A stretch of DNA of 64,000 nucleotides from Rachicladosporium sp. CCFEE 5018 (GCA_002077045.2 KZ111152.1:292113-356112), one strand, 5' to 3'. Positions 33,643 through 44,455 are shown, numbered from the stretch's first letter. The notes: generated from the letters alone by a model not told the origin. Program-made: numbers and translations.

Positions 33643-34414
33643 ATCTTCCAGAATCTACTTGATGGGATCTGAAGAATCAGAAAAGGTGCATGAAGCCACT
33701 TATGGGCATATCAACACCAACAGCCTACAGCCGATAGCAAATCCGCCACGAAATCGAGATACGCCAAAAGGGTCAGGTTCTGGCAATGATGGTTCATCCA
33801 GCAGGCGAATGGTGTATATGAGTTCTAGCGTTGTATACTACGCTTCTCTGCACTCCACGTTGTCGGCAAGTTTTTCGCCGGAGAACTCACGGTGAGGTAC
33901 TGCGGCGCATCGCAAGTCCCTGCTGCAACACCACTTGCTCCCCACAAAGCACCCTCGAGTACCCTCGTGCCGATCAATACAGTTCGCTTGGCCTGTGATA
34001 GGCGAACGCAATTGTTTCTCGGAGGCATCTGGTTGTAGGGCAAGACGCCAACAAAGCCTTTCGTGAGCAACGCGCTCGACGCGGGAGGTTCAACATGGCA
34101 TAGCGACGTGTACATAGTCGTAGCCTCACCCCTGTGACCTGCAGAATCAGTGATTTATTTCGGTATGGTAGTAGTATGGATAAGTGAACGACGGCTCGGT
34201 GTCGCTCGGTCAGGCACCAAGGCATGCAGTTGCGTTGCTGGGCGGGGAGCTTTTTGTTTGGCCTTCGCGATCCCGCACTTGAACAATCAACGTCACTCTT
34301 TCGATGCGACCACGCTTCTGTTCTACCCTGTCTTTACCATCTCACATGCTCTACTGAGCAGTCTCGATCACACAGGGTTCTCCTGAATCAAAGTTGCAAG
34401 TCCAGCTCTACACA
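33643..34414. other. Intergenic NAC-beta / DBF2 (B); haplotype branch point
   Basis: Counterpart of 23472-24244. Identity with A is near complete up to 33885, then drops to about 90% with small indels. No gene recognised. Confidence 0.5.
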
Positions 34415-36518
34415 ATGGCGCCAGGCACGCCATTGAAGGTGGGCGGCCAGAACCATGACTTTGCCTTGCCCATACCACCGCCACTACTACACACTCGCTC
34501 TTCCAATAACGCAGATGACGCGCCAGGAACGCCTGGCTACGATGACCCGGCGTTCATTTCGCCTGTGCAGACGCCGCAGGGCAGCCCAAGCAAGAGCCGC
34601 ATGCCTCCTGGAGCGTTCGATCTACCAGATGTCTTCTCCAATGCCATGAAGCTCATGCCGACCCAAGGTCAGTCAAGCACCAAAGCACTGCAATCGAAGC
34701 AACAGCCTACCGCTTCGCCAACGAGATATGCAGACCAGGACCCATTTAGCGTGCAAGACGCGAAGGCAGGAGCACCTGGCAGCCCAACACGCAAACAGGG
34801 GAAGGAGAATACGCCGCCAGCACATAGACCTGCACTGCAAGAGCGGAACAGCTACCTTAACCAGGCTGCTCGGAGCCGGCAGGATGTGTACAAGCCACGT
34901 GAGGATCATTCGCCTACGAGACAGGCACAGCAGCAACAGACGAATGTGGTGGCTGCACCGACACCAGAGGAGCAGGAGAAGTTGCGAAGACCGGCCGTTA
35001 AGAGACTGGCGAATGTCACGCAGTTATACTTCCTTGACTACTACTTCGACCTGCTGTCATACACCGCAAACCGTCAGAGCCGCTTATCTGCGTTCAAGGA
35101 GGGCAATCATCTTCCAGTTGAGGCGGCATCCGAGGCCGAGAAGGATCAGTACAACAAGAGCTGGCGGACATATCTCAACCATGAGCGGACCAATCTCCGC
35201 CAACGTCGCACGAAGCTCAGACATGGTGACTTCCAGATCTTGACTCAAGTCGGTCAAGGTGGCTATGGTCAGGTCTATCTCGCTCAGAAGAAGGACACTC
35301 GCGAAGTGTGCGCCCTTAAGATCATGTCAAAGAAGCTCCTTTTCAAGCTCGATGAAGTCCGCCATGTCCTCACGGAACGCGACATTCTTACAACAGCCAA
35401 GTCAGACTGGCTAGTCCGCCTTCTCTACTCCTTCCAAGACGACTCCAGCATTTACCTAGCTATGGAGTACGTCCCAGGCGGCGACTTTCGCACTCTACTC
35501 AACAACACAGGCGTGCTACATAACCGCCACGCACGCTTCTACATTTCCGAGATGTTCCTCTGTGTCGATGCATTGCATCAGCTCGGCTACATCCACCGTG
35601 ACTTGAAACCCGAGAACTTCCTCATCGACGGCACCGGCCACGTCAAGCTCACCGACTTCGGCCTGGCAGCCGGCTTTCTCGCCCCAGCCAAGATCGAATC
35701 GATGCGCATCAAGCTCGAGTCCGTCGGCAACATGCCCTCCTCCGCCAACCCCTTCAATCTCAACAACCCAACCGAATCCCGCTCTATTCGTGAGCGTCGT
35801 GAAGGCTACCGCTCGCTACGCGAACGCGATAAGAACTACGCCAAGTCCATCGTCGGATCGCCGGACTATATGGCGCCTGAAGTACTGAAGGGCGAAGAGT
35901 ACGACTCCACAGTCGACTACTGGAGTCTGGGATGCATGCTCTTCGAAGCTTTGGCTGGGTACCCACCTTTCGCAGGCGCGAGTGTTGATGAGACATGGCA
36001 GAACTTGAAGCGCTGGCAGTCTGTGCTTCGCAAGCCAGAGTACGAGGACCCGTCGTACTTCCTCTCACGCAGGACGTGGGATTTGATCACGCGTCTCATT
36101 GCTGTCAAGGCGAATCGACTGCAAGGGATGAAGCAAGTGCAGATGCATGACTACTTCCGCGAGGTGAGCTGGGAGAGGCTGCGTTCGGAGCGCGCGCCGT
36201 TCGTTCCGGAGCTGGACAGTGAGACTGACGCTGGCTACTTTGATGACTTTGGCAGTGAGAAGGATATGGCGAAGTATAAGGAGGTACTTGAGAAGCAGGA
36301 GGCGTTGGAGAAGATGGCAGAGAGGGATGGGAAGATGGATCGGAGTTTGTTTGTGGGGTTTACTTTCAAGTATGTTGATCCCGTGCGAGAGAATTCGACT
36401 TAAAAATGCTGACATGAGATTTAGGCACCGCAAGCCTGCTACTGATGATGACGGGAAGCTAACCAGTCCTAGGAAGGGGCTTGGCAACGTGGACGAGACG
36501 TTTGGGACAATCTTCTAA
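34415..36518 (+). CDS. DBF2: NDR-family kinase Dbf2/SidB (version B)
   Basis: Exons 34415-36369 and 36425-36518, 682 residues, exactly the length of version A. The kinase domain, NTR and C-tail read the same, and third-codon-position changes dominate. Amino-acid changes cluster in the disordered N-terminus (for example, NNADD for NDAND, QSSTK for QPNTK, TRYADQ for TRHADQ) plus LTSP for PTSP near the C-terminus. The intron differs in sequence and length (55 versus 53 nt). Both versions look functional, with the pattern of purifying selection expected of alleles or homeologs. Confidence 0.93.
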
Positions 36519-36908
36519 AGTCCTGTCGAGGGCGGTGCTGCAACTTTCTGTTCTCGATGTGCATTACTGGGTTTGGGGCGGCTTCTGATCAGTGGCGTGG
36601 GTTAGTACATGAGCATCACGAGGGCATCGCATAATGAGGCGGACATGGTAGACGAGCGACGCCTGATGGAGATTGAGGGAGATCTGTACGTGTATCATTG
36701 GTCGAGCTGCAGGCTACCTCGACGTGGATGAGCACTGTAAGCAGTGTAATCTGAGTTATTACCTTCTGTGCGCATACCTCCTCACTGGCATCGTAGTCGA
36801 CTTGAAGCAGCTTTTTGCGTCCCATATCGCATCATGTCGTGCATTAGCCACACTGCGCCTCCAACGCCGTCGCCGCGTCCGCGTCTTCTCTACTTCCATT
36901 CATCACCT
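36519..36908. other. Convergent intergenic DBF2 / TIF34 (B)
   Basis: 390 bp of shared 3' flank. It retains the block identical to A (gtacatgagcatcacgagggcatcgc..., 36605-36680). No gene recognised. Confidence 0.4.
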
Positions 36909-38053
36909 TCAGATCCGACTCTCGGCCCTCGCCTCCCTCTCCACCTCAAATTGAAAGTCAAAGTACGGCGGATCAAAGTGATGCACCCGCACATACCCGT
37001 CCTCACCACCCGAACAATAGCACTTTCCTGTAGGATCTACAGCCACGCTATTCAGCGGCCCGAAATGTCCCCTCACTCTGCCAATCTCCTCTTCAAACAC
37101 CTTGTGGTAGAACCTCGCCTCGAACTTTCCCTGTCGCTGCGACGTGGTAGTGACGTCCATAGCCGCCTGCCCACCACCGAGGATAACGTATTGTTGCGGA
37201 TCAGGGCAGATAGCAGCGGAGTTGAGGGGCGTGTCGGCTGTGTAAGTCTTCAGCACTTCGAGCGTGGCCGTGTCGTGGAGTTTTGCCGTCTTGTCCTTGG
37301 AAGCTGTGAGGAAGTATGTGCGGTCTGCGCTCCATTGCAGATCAGAGACTTGCATGCCGTCTTCATGGCTGTAGTTGTCCTTGATGTGCTCGCCGCTCTT
37401 AGCGTCCCACTGCGAAACACTTCCGTCCTCGTGGCCCATGATGATGAAGTGGTTGAGGTAGGAGAAGCCTGCTACTGTCACGCGAGGCTGCTCGTCGACT
37501 ACGATGCGCAGGGCATGTTCGGAGGGCGCAGGCTCGGAGGGGTCGGGGGAGATGTCGTAGATGTAGACTGTGCTGAGCTGGCCGGTTCGCTTTTCTGTGA
37601 CTGCGAGGAGTTGTCGCCCGTCCTCGGAGAATTCGACTCGCTTGACTGAGGTCGCGTAGTCCCAGGTTTTGAGGAGCTTGCCGGTGCGCACTTCCCAGAG
37701 GCGCATGGTGTTATCAGCGCCGCCTGTGGCGAGGAGGGTGGTGGTGGGGTCGACATCTACGGTCCAGAGTGCGCCCTGGTGGCCTTTGTAGGCGCCGAAA
37801 CGCTCGCCATTTGCGCTGTACCACGCGCAGACGACGTGATCTTTGCTGACGGAGAAGATTAAGTCTCCCTCCTTACTGAACCTACGCGCCGCGACATCAG
37901 TAATTATTCTACATAGCGAGTGACAGAGTATGTGCGCGGTCGCCAGGAGCCAGGACGCTCAGTGGATCGTTGCTGGGTTCGAGAAGGTGACGGTGTGACT
38001 TACTTGACCTGTGTGAGCGCACGCTCATGGCCGGAGAGTAGTATGGGTCTCAT
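36909..38053 (-). CDS. TIF34: Translation initiation factor eIF3 subunit i (version B)
   Basis: Exons 38053-38004 and 37881-36909, 340 residues. It differs from version A by one residue that I can see (VDPTGK for VDATGK). The intron is 122 nt against 103 nt in A and is clearly diverged. A long internal stretch (about 37260-37410) is identical in the two versions although the flanking exon sequence is several percent different. Divergent from C1-THF synthase B with 287 bp between starts. Confidence 0.95.
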
Positions 38054-38340
38054 ATTTGCTGTATGTGAGAGAAGCGTATGTGCCTCGCCTACACCCATAT
38101 ACGAAGTTCAAGTCGAAATCTTGGCTGAGGCGCACCGCATGACTCAGAACACTTTTAGCTCCGTCACTCACCGCATTCGATTAATCAAATGCCGGACTTT
38201 TTCACGCGAATCAGCAAATACAAGATCGCCTTCATTGGCGAGGCATTTGACCGTTGGACAGGCGTTTTAGGATCCTGATTATCTATTCAACACTCTACCA
38301 CATTCATTTAGACGCACTTCCGTTTGGCGATTGAACGAGC

Positions 38341-41300
38341 ATGCGACGCTCCCGAACGCGTCTGGGAGCGATCTGCGGCCAGGTCGAGGCACAGCATAAA
38401 ATTTCGCGGGGTTGTTCAGCTGCGTTGATTGCTCGCATCCCACAGCCAGGAACAGTCATACAACCCACCTCAGCTCGCGTGTCAGCTCTCACCGGACCAG
38501 CAAACAGTAAAAGTCGAGTCACAGCATCGCAGTCATATGCCCGGCCATCCTGCCGTTCTTACGCTACCACCAAGCCCAACATGACTGCCACCAAGATTGA
38601 CGGAACGGCCATCGCCAAGTCCATTCGCGAACGCATACACAAGGAAATCGACGCGAAGCAGGCTGTGGATCCACGCTACAAGCCCTCATTGAAGATCATC
38701 CAGGTCGGCGAACGATCGGACAGCAGCACCTATGTTCGCATGAAGCTGAAGGCAGCTGAGGAGGCCAGCATCCAGTGTGAGCTCGTCAGCCTGCCCGAGT
38801 CAGTCTCGGAGTATGAGGTGCTAGAGACGATCGAGAAGTTTAATAACGATCCCTCGATTCACGGCATTCTCGTGCAACTGCCTTTGCCAAAACATCTCCG
38901 GGAGTACGAGGTCACAAGTGCTGTGGCCGACGAGAAGGATGTCGATGGCTTCGGTGCGAACAATATTGGCGAGCTGGCCAAGCGAGGCGGCAGACCGTTG
39001 TTCACCCCATGCACGCCCAAGGGAGTCATGGTGCTGTTACAGGAGAGTGGCGTTGAGCTGAGCGGGAAGAACGCGGTGGTCATTGGTCGGTCTGACATCG
39101 TTGGATCGCCTGTGAGTTACCTACTGAAAAATGCGGACGCTACCGTCACTGTGTGTCACTCGAGGACGAAGGACCTACCGTCCATCGTGAAGGGCGCAGA
39201 TGTCGTGATCGCCGCCATTGGCAAGGCGGGCTTCGTCAAGGGTGACTGGCTCAAGAAGGACGCGGTGGTGATCGACGTCGGAACGAACTACATCCCAGAT
39301 GAGTCGAAGAAGTCCGGTCAACGTCTCGTTGGAGACGTCGACTTCGACTCAGCAGCCGAGGTCGCTTCTCAGATCACACCAGTTCCCGGCGGTATTGGTC
39401 CCATGACCGTAGCCATGCTTCTGCAGAATGTGGTAGATGCCGCGAACACGTACTTCGATCGACAGAAGTCTCGTCAGGTCACGCCACTGCCGCTGAAGCT
39501 CAAGCAGCCGGTGCCATCAGATATCGCTGTCTCACGTGCCCAGCACCCGAAGCTGATCACTCGAGTCGCTGCTGAGATCGGTCTTGCAACACACGAGGTC
39601 GAGCCGTACGGTGCATACAAGGCGAAGGTCTCACTTGACGTGCTTTCGCGCCTCGAGCACCGTCGCAACGGGCGCTATGTTCTGGTCGCTGGCATCACAC
39701 CTACGCCATTGGGCGAAGGCAAGAGCACCACTACAGTCGGACTGACGCAAGCGTTGTGTGCTCACCTGGGTCGGGTCGCATTTGCCAACGTCCGTCAGCC
39801 ATCGCAAGGTCCCACCTTCGGAATTAAGGGTGGTGCGGCAGGCGGCGGCTACAGTCAAGTCATACCCATGGACGAGTTCAACTTGCACCTCACTGGTGAC
39901 ATACATGCGATCACTGCAGCCAACAATCTACTCGCAGCAGCCATCGACACTCGCATATTTCACGAAGATACACAGAAGGATGGGCCACTTTACAAGCGTC
40001 TCGTGCCAGAGAAGAAGGGCAAGCGTGAGTTCGTGCCGATCATGTTCAGGCGACTGAAGAAGCTGGGAATCACCAAGACGAATCCCGATGATCTGACCCC
40101 GGAAGAGATCACCAAGTTCGCTCGCCTGGACATCGATCCGGAGACGATCACGTGGCGACGAGTACTCGATGTCAACGATCGTCACTTGCGTGGCATCAAG
40201 ATCAATCAGGCACCCACAGAAAGCAAAGCAGCACCACGCGAGACTGGCTTCGACATCTCGGTTGCTAGTGAGTGCATGGCTGTTCTAGCACTTTCGACAT
40301 CACTTTACGATATGCGTGAGCGTCTCGGACGCATGGTGGTTGCCAGCAGCAGGGGCGGCGACGCTGTAACGGCAGATGACCTTGGCATCGGCGGTGCGCT
40401 CACAGCACTCATGAAAGACGCGCTGAAGCCCAATCTGATGCAGACGCTTGAGGGCACGCCAGTCTTTGTCCACGCTGGACCGTTTGCCAACATCAGTATC
40501 GGCAACAGCTCGATCATTGCCGATCGAGTCGCGTTGAAGTTAGCTGGCACAGAGACGGACGAAGACCACAACAGCAAGACTGGCTTCGTCGTGACGGAAG
40601 CTGGCTTCGACTTCACCATGGGTGGTGAGCGTTTCATGAACATCAAGTGCCGCAACTCGGGCCTTGTTCCTGATGTCGCTGTCATCGTAGCCACCGTGCG
40701 CGCTCTGAAAGTGCACGGCGGCGGTCCTGAGATCAAGCCTGGTGCCCAGCTAGCAGAGGTGTACCGCACAGAGAACGTCGAAGTGCTTCGCAAGGGCTGT
40801 GTGAACCTGAAGAAGCACATTGAGAACGTGCGCCAGTACGGCGTCAAGGTCGTAGTGGCGATCAACAAGTTCGAAACAGATACGCCAGCTGAGATCGAAG
40901 TCATCCGTGAGGAAGCGCTCGCAGCGGGCGCCGAAGATGCTATCGCTGCGAACCACTGGGCTGAAGGCGGTGCCGGCGCTGTTGACCTAGCTAAGGGCGT
41001 CATTGCTGCTTGCGAGAAGTCTGACCACAGCGCCTTCAAGCTCCTGTACCCCACTGACTCGGGGGACACGAAGTCTCGCATCGAAGCCATCGCGCAGAAG
41101 ATGTACGGCGCTGCATCTGTATCTTTCTCTGAGGAGGCGCAAAAGAAGATCGACACATACACTCGCCAAGGTTTCGGTAACCTGCCGATCTGTATTGCGA
41201 AGACCCAATACTCGCTCTCCCATGATGCTGCGCTGAAGGGCGCACCGACTGGCTTCGAGGTGCCGATCAGGGACGTGAGGATGGCGGCCGGTGCTGGGTA

Positions 41301-41412
41301 CCTGTACGCGCTCGCAGCGGACATTCAGACTATACCTGGATTGCCGACCGCACCTGGGTACCTGAATGTGGAGGTCGATACCGAGACGGGGGAGATCGAT
41401 GGTTTGTTCTAG
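38341..41412 (+). CDS. MIS1: C1-tetrahydrofolate synthase, trifunctional (version B)
   Basis: Complete single-exon frame of 1023 residues. Order: mitochondrial-type leader (about 1-80, ending RSYATTKPN), dehydrogenase/cyclohydrolase (about 83-380), 10-formyl-THF synthetase (about 400-1023). The synthetase has the ATP loop TPLGEGKSTTT (about 453-463), a Gly-rich GPTFGIKGGAAGGGYSQV segment and the closing AGAGYLYALAADIQTIPGLP. It supplies formyl-THF and methylene-THF for purines, thymidylate and mitochondrial fMet-tRNA. Both the leader Met (38341) and the internal Met (38581) have A at -3, so one gene could give mitochondrial and cytosolic forms (inference). Its 5' 268 bp is nearly identical to version A, while the following body differs by up to about 10%. 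Confidence 0.95.
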   Translation: MRRSRTRLGAICGQVEAQHKISRGCSAALIARIPQPGTVIQPTSARVSALTGPANSKSRVTASQSYARPSCRSYATTKPNMTATKIDGTAIAKSIRERIHKEIDAKQAVDPRYKPSLKIIQVGERSDSSTYVRMKLKAAEEASIQCELVSLPESVSEYEVLETIEKFNNDPSIHGILVQLPLPKHLREYEVTSAVADEKDVDGFGANNIGELAKRGGRPLFTPCTPKGVMVLLQESGVELSGKNAVVIGRSDIVGSPVSYLLKNADATVTVCHSRTKDLPSIVKGADVVIAAIGKAGFVKGDWLKKDAVVIDVGTNYIPDESKKSGQRLVGDVDFDSAAEVASQITPVPGGIGPMTVAMLLQNVVDAANTYFDRQKSRQVTPLPLKLKQPVPSDIAVSRAQHPKLITRVAAEIGLATHEVEPYGAYKAKVSLDVLSRLEHRRNGRYVLVAGITPTPLGEGKSTTTVGLTQALCAHLGRVAFANVRQPSQGPTFGIKGGAAGGGYSQVIPMDEFNLHLTGDIHAITAANNLLAAAIDTRIFHEDTQKDGPLYKRLVPEKKGKREFVPIMFRRLKKLGITKTNPDDLTPEEITKFARLDIDPETITWRRVLDVNDRHLRGIKINQAPTESKAAPRETGFDISVASECMAVLALSTSLYDMRERLGRMVVASSRGGDAVTADDLGIGGALTALMKDALKPNLMQTLEGTPVFVHAGPFANISIGNSSIIADRVALKLAGTETDEDHNSKTGFVVTEAGFDFTMGGERFMNIKCRNSGLVPDVAVIVATVRALKVHGGGPEIKPGAQLAEVYRTENVEVLRKGCVNLKKHIENVRQYGVKVVVAINKFETDTPAEIEVIREEALAAGAEDAIAANHWAEGGAGAVDLAKGVIAACEKSDHSAFKLLYPTDSGDTKSRIEAIAQKMYGAASVSFSEEAQKKIDTYTRQGFGNLPICIAKTQYSLSHDAALKGAPTGFEVPIRDVRMAAGAGYLYALAADIQTIPGLPTAPGYLNVEVDTETGEIDGLF

Positions 41413-42184
41413 ACGCCCGTCTGGAAGGTGCATGGAAAGTTGAGAGGCGATGATACCAGTGCTGCCGTCTCATCACGCGCAGAACACAAAAGGCATGGCG
41501 TTCAGGACGGGAGAGAACGGAGTTTCACTCAACGTGATCGAATCAGCGATGGCGTTTGGAGTAACACAAGACATGAAAGCAAGAGCTACATCACGCGCCA
41601 CCAAAGGACTTCAATATGTAGAATAGCATAGCTGCAAAAGAGAGTTCAACCCACGTGCAGTAGTGTTGGCGTGCGTTGCATCGTTAGTGCTGGGGCTAGA
41701 TGGGGCTGAACAATACATGCATGCTGCGCCTGAGTTGCACTAGATTCGCGATGGGGCGCTCGTTTGGCGAGGAGTAGGGTAGAGGCGTAGGTATAAGCTC
41801 GCGACCTTCCGGTCTTGGTCTCTCAAAGGTGCAGTGGTGGCTCTCATTTCCCTCTGGTGTACATTACATTCCCTCTGACTCTGCATCTTGAGATCGGAGA
41901 GGGACTGATCACTAGCTGCTCAAGCATTGACTTGTCCGAACACGAGTGGGTTCAGTGGAGTCGAAACCAGACCGCACGGGCTACCGCCCTGAATGGATAA
42001 AGGTGAATACTCTGTCAACTCATTCACAGCGCGAATGTCGGCTGACATGGTTGTGCTAGTATGAAGAATCGCTCACAGAACCCATGCTACCACCTGCAAG
42101 CGATCATGGCTTCTCGGACGCTTTCTGCAACCTCATGATCAACAATGCGAAGCACTTCCCGCCGACATTAGAGAGCGTTACAGC
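41413..42184. other. Intergenic, may contain upstream exon(s) of the hydrolase
   Basis: About 770 bp. The last 100 bp may be exonic: a frame near 42084-42178 reads plausible hydrolase N-terminal sequence (FSDAFCNLMINNAKHFPP), but I cannot join it in phase with the downstream exon. Nothing else recognised. Confidence 0.35.
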
Positions 42185-43129
42185 ATGTACGTAGTTCTCA
42201 TCGCTTCCGCTTCGCCATCACTTGTTGCATTGCTGACTGGCGCCTCGGACGACAAGCAGATCTCTGAGAATGTCAAGGTGCGCGTGTATCAGCCTTCTGA
42301 CCCGGCATCGCGCGACAAAGCGCTGGCACTGTGTTTGTTCATTCATGGTGGAGGATGGGTTACTGGGAGTCTCGACACCGAAGACCACTTCTGTCGAGAT
42401 ATCTGCGGCAGAGGAGATATGGTGGTCGTCTCGATGCTCTACCGCAAGTTCCCTGCTGTCAGATTTCCGCAGAACACGGAGGACTGCGTCGAGGGCGTGC
42501 TCTGGGTTCGCCTTCCCAATTCCTTTCGCCCTTAACGTTCCATCAGCTGACTTTCCCAGGCTCACAAACACGCCACCACCCTGGGCGCAGACCCCTCCCG
42601 CTTCCTCATGATGGGCGGCTCAGCCGGCGGTGGCCTCGCAGTTTCCACGACGCACTTCCTGATCGAATTCCACCCCACGGTGCCCCCTCTGGCGGGCCTG
42701 CTGCCCATCAACTCTGCGCACATCCACCCCGAGGGCTGTCCGAAGGGATACGAACATCTCTACACTGCCTATGCTGACAACGCAGGCCCCATACCGTTCG
42801 TGACTGATGAGATGAGCCGAGGGGCCTTTTACATTATGGATGGCGAGCCGCCGTATGATGACGTACGTAAGCATTGGGTTCCTGTGAGCATGGGGGTCGA
42901 GGGAGTACGGGGGTTCCCCAGAACTTGGCTGTTGAATTCGGGGAAGGAGTGTTTCAGGGACGATGGACGGGTGCTGGAGGCGCTGCTGGAGGAAAGTGGC
43001 GTACCAGTCAAGCGGGAATTGGTCGAGGGACTGCCCCATTACTACTTTGCCTTCCCACTCGGCGGGAACGTAGTCCAGGACTTTCGCGCTCGCGTCCTTG
43101 GAGGAGTGAAGTGGTGTCTTGAGGGCTGA
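42185..43129 (+). CDS. Alpha/beta hydrolase, HSL/Abhydrolase_3 family (5' end unresolved)
   Basis: Core exons about 42185-42505 and 42560-43129, joined by a 54-nt phase-0 intron (gttcgc...cccag). The oxyanion-hole motif HGGGW is in the first; the nucleophile elbow GGSAGGG (GxSxG) is in the second. The acid/base part is RDDGRVLEALLEESGV and the likely catalytic His is in GLPHYYFAFP. This is the layout of hormone-sensitive-lipase-type esterases acting on small esters or lactones. No signal peptide is seen, so it is probably cytosolic. The true start is uncertain: there is no good Met context at 42185 and an upstream coding-like segment lies in another frame. Either an unusual intron or a disrupted 5' end is possible. 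Converges on PMS1. Confidence 0.7.
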
Positions 43130-43335
43130 AGGATCTTCGATATTTGAAGCTGCAGTGCTGCTACACCCACGAACGATCATCTCCATTCGTTGCTGAGTCT
43201 CACCGGCACTGCTGGATCAGTCAGCTGTATTCAATGTCATGCACAGAAGCACTGAAGAGTACGAGGGCTTTGCTAGAGCGAAGAGAGCAAGATGGTGCAC
43301 AGCAAGTCTACACTTGCTGCACGAAGGAGTACTGT

Positions 43336-44455
43336 CTAGTGGCGCTCAGCAAGCCAAGCCTTCCAACCGGTCTTATCAGCAATAAGCTCATCCTCTTCAT
43401 CAGGGGAGACCACATCACCTTCGCTCCAGCCAAGCCACTCCTTCAAGCCAGCCAGATGTCTCATGGTCGGCCTTCCGTGCGGACAATTCCAAGGCTTCTC
43501 CATCTCGCCCATATGCTTCACCACCTTCTCCATTTGCCTCATCGTGAGCGTCTTGCCGACCATGATACTACTTCGGCACGCTCGCATTGCGAGCATCCGC
43601 TGCACTTTCCTAGGACGAGGAACGTGATTGGTACCCATCGGTGCCTCGGAAAGGAGGTAGAGCAACTCGGACAAGTCGGAGAGGTCGAAGGTAGTGCTTT
43701 GCGAGGTAGGCAGTGTGAGCAAACGACAGATACGCGTGAGGGAGTCATCGGCATCGGAAGACTCGGCAGACGTAGTCTCGATCTCGAAGCCATTTGCCTT
43801 GAGTGCATCGCAGTGATTCAGCACCACCTCTTGTTCGACAGCAGTAAGATCGAGGTTCTTCGGTCGGACAAGGCGTTGGCTCTGCAATGTGACGGTGCGC
43901 TGGAATCGCTCATAGTTGTATTTCTCATCTGCTGCGTGCTGATCAATGATGAATAATTCGTCTTGCTCCTCGGCGTTGGTAGCTGGGCGGACTGCGAGAA
44001 TGAAGCCCAGGTTGAATTGCCCGATGACGCGCATTCTGTTAAAATCTGCTTTGCTCACAATGAGCGACAGCTTGTCCTCAGCCTGTGTGTCGTCGAGCTC
44101 GCCCTTGACGATGGCGTTGTTGTCGCATTGACTATCATCGGCGTGTCGGTCTGCATATAGCGCAGACGCTGCTCTCGAATCATGACTGACCTCGTCCATC
44201 GATGCATGGCATTGATACTCAAGCTGCAGCGTCATGTCTTTCAGTACCGACCCAGAAGTGATCTTCGATGCTCGAGCCGAGTTGTGCGTAGACGGCTTCG
44301 CGGCGTGTGCCTCGAGCTCTTGAATCATCTTGGCGATCTTTTCGTCCTCGAGCACGCGTTTCTCGTTTTCGTCAATGTAATCTTCGTCCCAAGCGTCATC
44401 ATCTGCAGGAGACGCTTCAAGCGCATCGAGTGCGTCAGACGTGGGAAGCTCCTTG
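43336..44455 (-). CDS. PMS1: PMS1 mismatch repair protein, 3' part (contig B)
   Basis: The C-terminal 372 codons of a MutL homologue, cut at its 5' side by the N gap. It contains the metal-binding endonuclease motif DQHAADEKYNYE, the ACR motif (RACRSSIMVGK) and the CPHGRP motif, the three elements needed for nicking activity in yeast Pms1/human PMS2. The stop at 43336 gives the true C-terminus (KAWLAERH). Its first 1066 bp (43390-44455) duplicates 44556-45621 with about nine substitutions, so this and the next entry are one gene split by scaffolding, or two homeologs. Confidence 0.92.
43390..44455 (-). repeat. PMS1 contig overlap, copy in contig B
   Basis: 1066 bp equal in length to 44556-45621, about 99% identical by eye (differences such as cagata/caggta, gcgttgg/gcgtagg, gagcacg/gagcagg). 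It ends exactly at the gap; its partner begins exactly at the gap. Confidence 0.93.

Larger units (their letters stand above)
29919..33885 (+). repeat. Contig-overlap block, copy 3
   Basis: 3967 bp. In the ThDP gene it matches copy 2; in the NAC-beta region it matches copy 1 more closely, with few private changes (gtcatcc, ctgaccgag). It continues into version B of the diverged region. Confidence 0.95.

Noticed and set aside
15681..33885. A true tandem triplication of ThDP enzyme, micro-protein and NAC-beta
   Set aside because: All internal boundaries coincide with 100-N gaps and copies 2 and 3 start at the same base; contig overlap explains this better.
40305..41324. 339-codon minus-strand frame
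   Set aside because: Antisense to the C1-THF synthase synthetase domain; Ser/Ala-rich with no family match.
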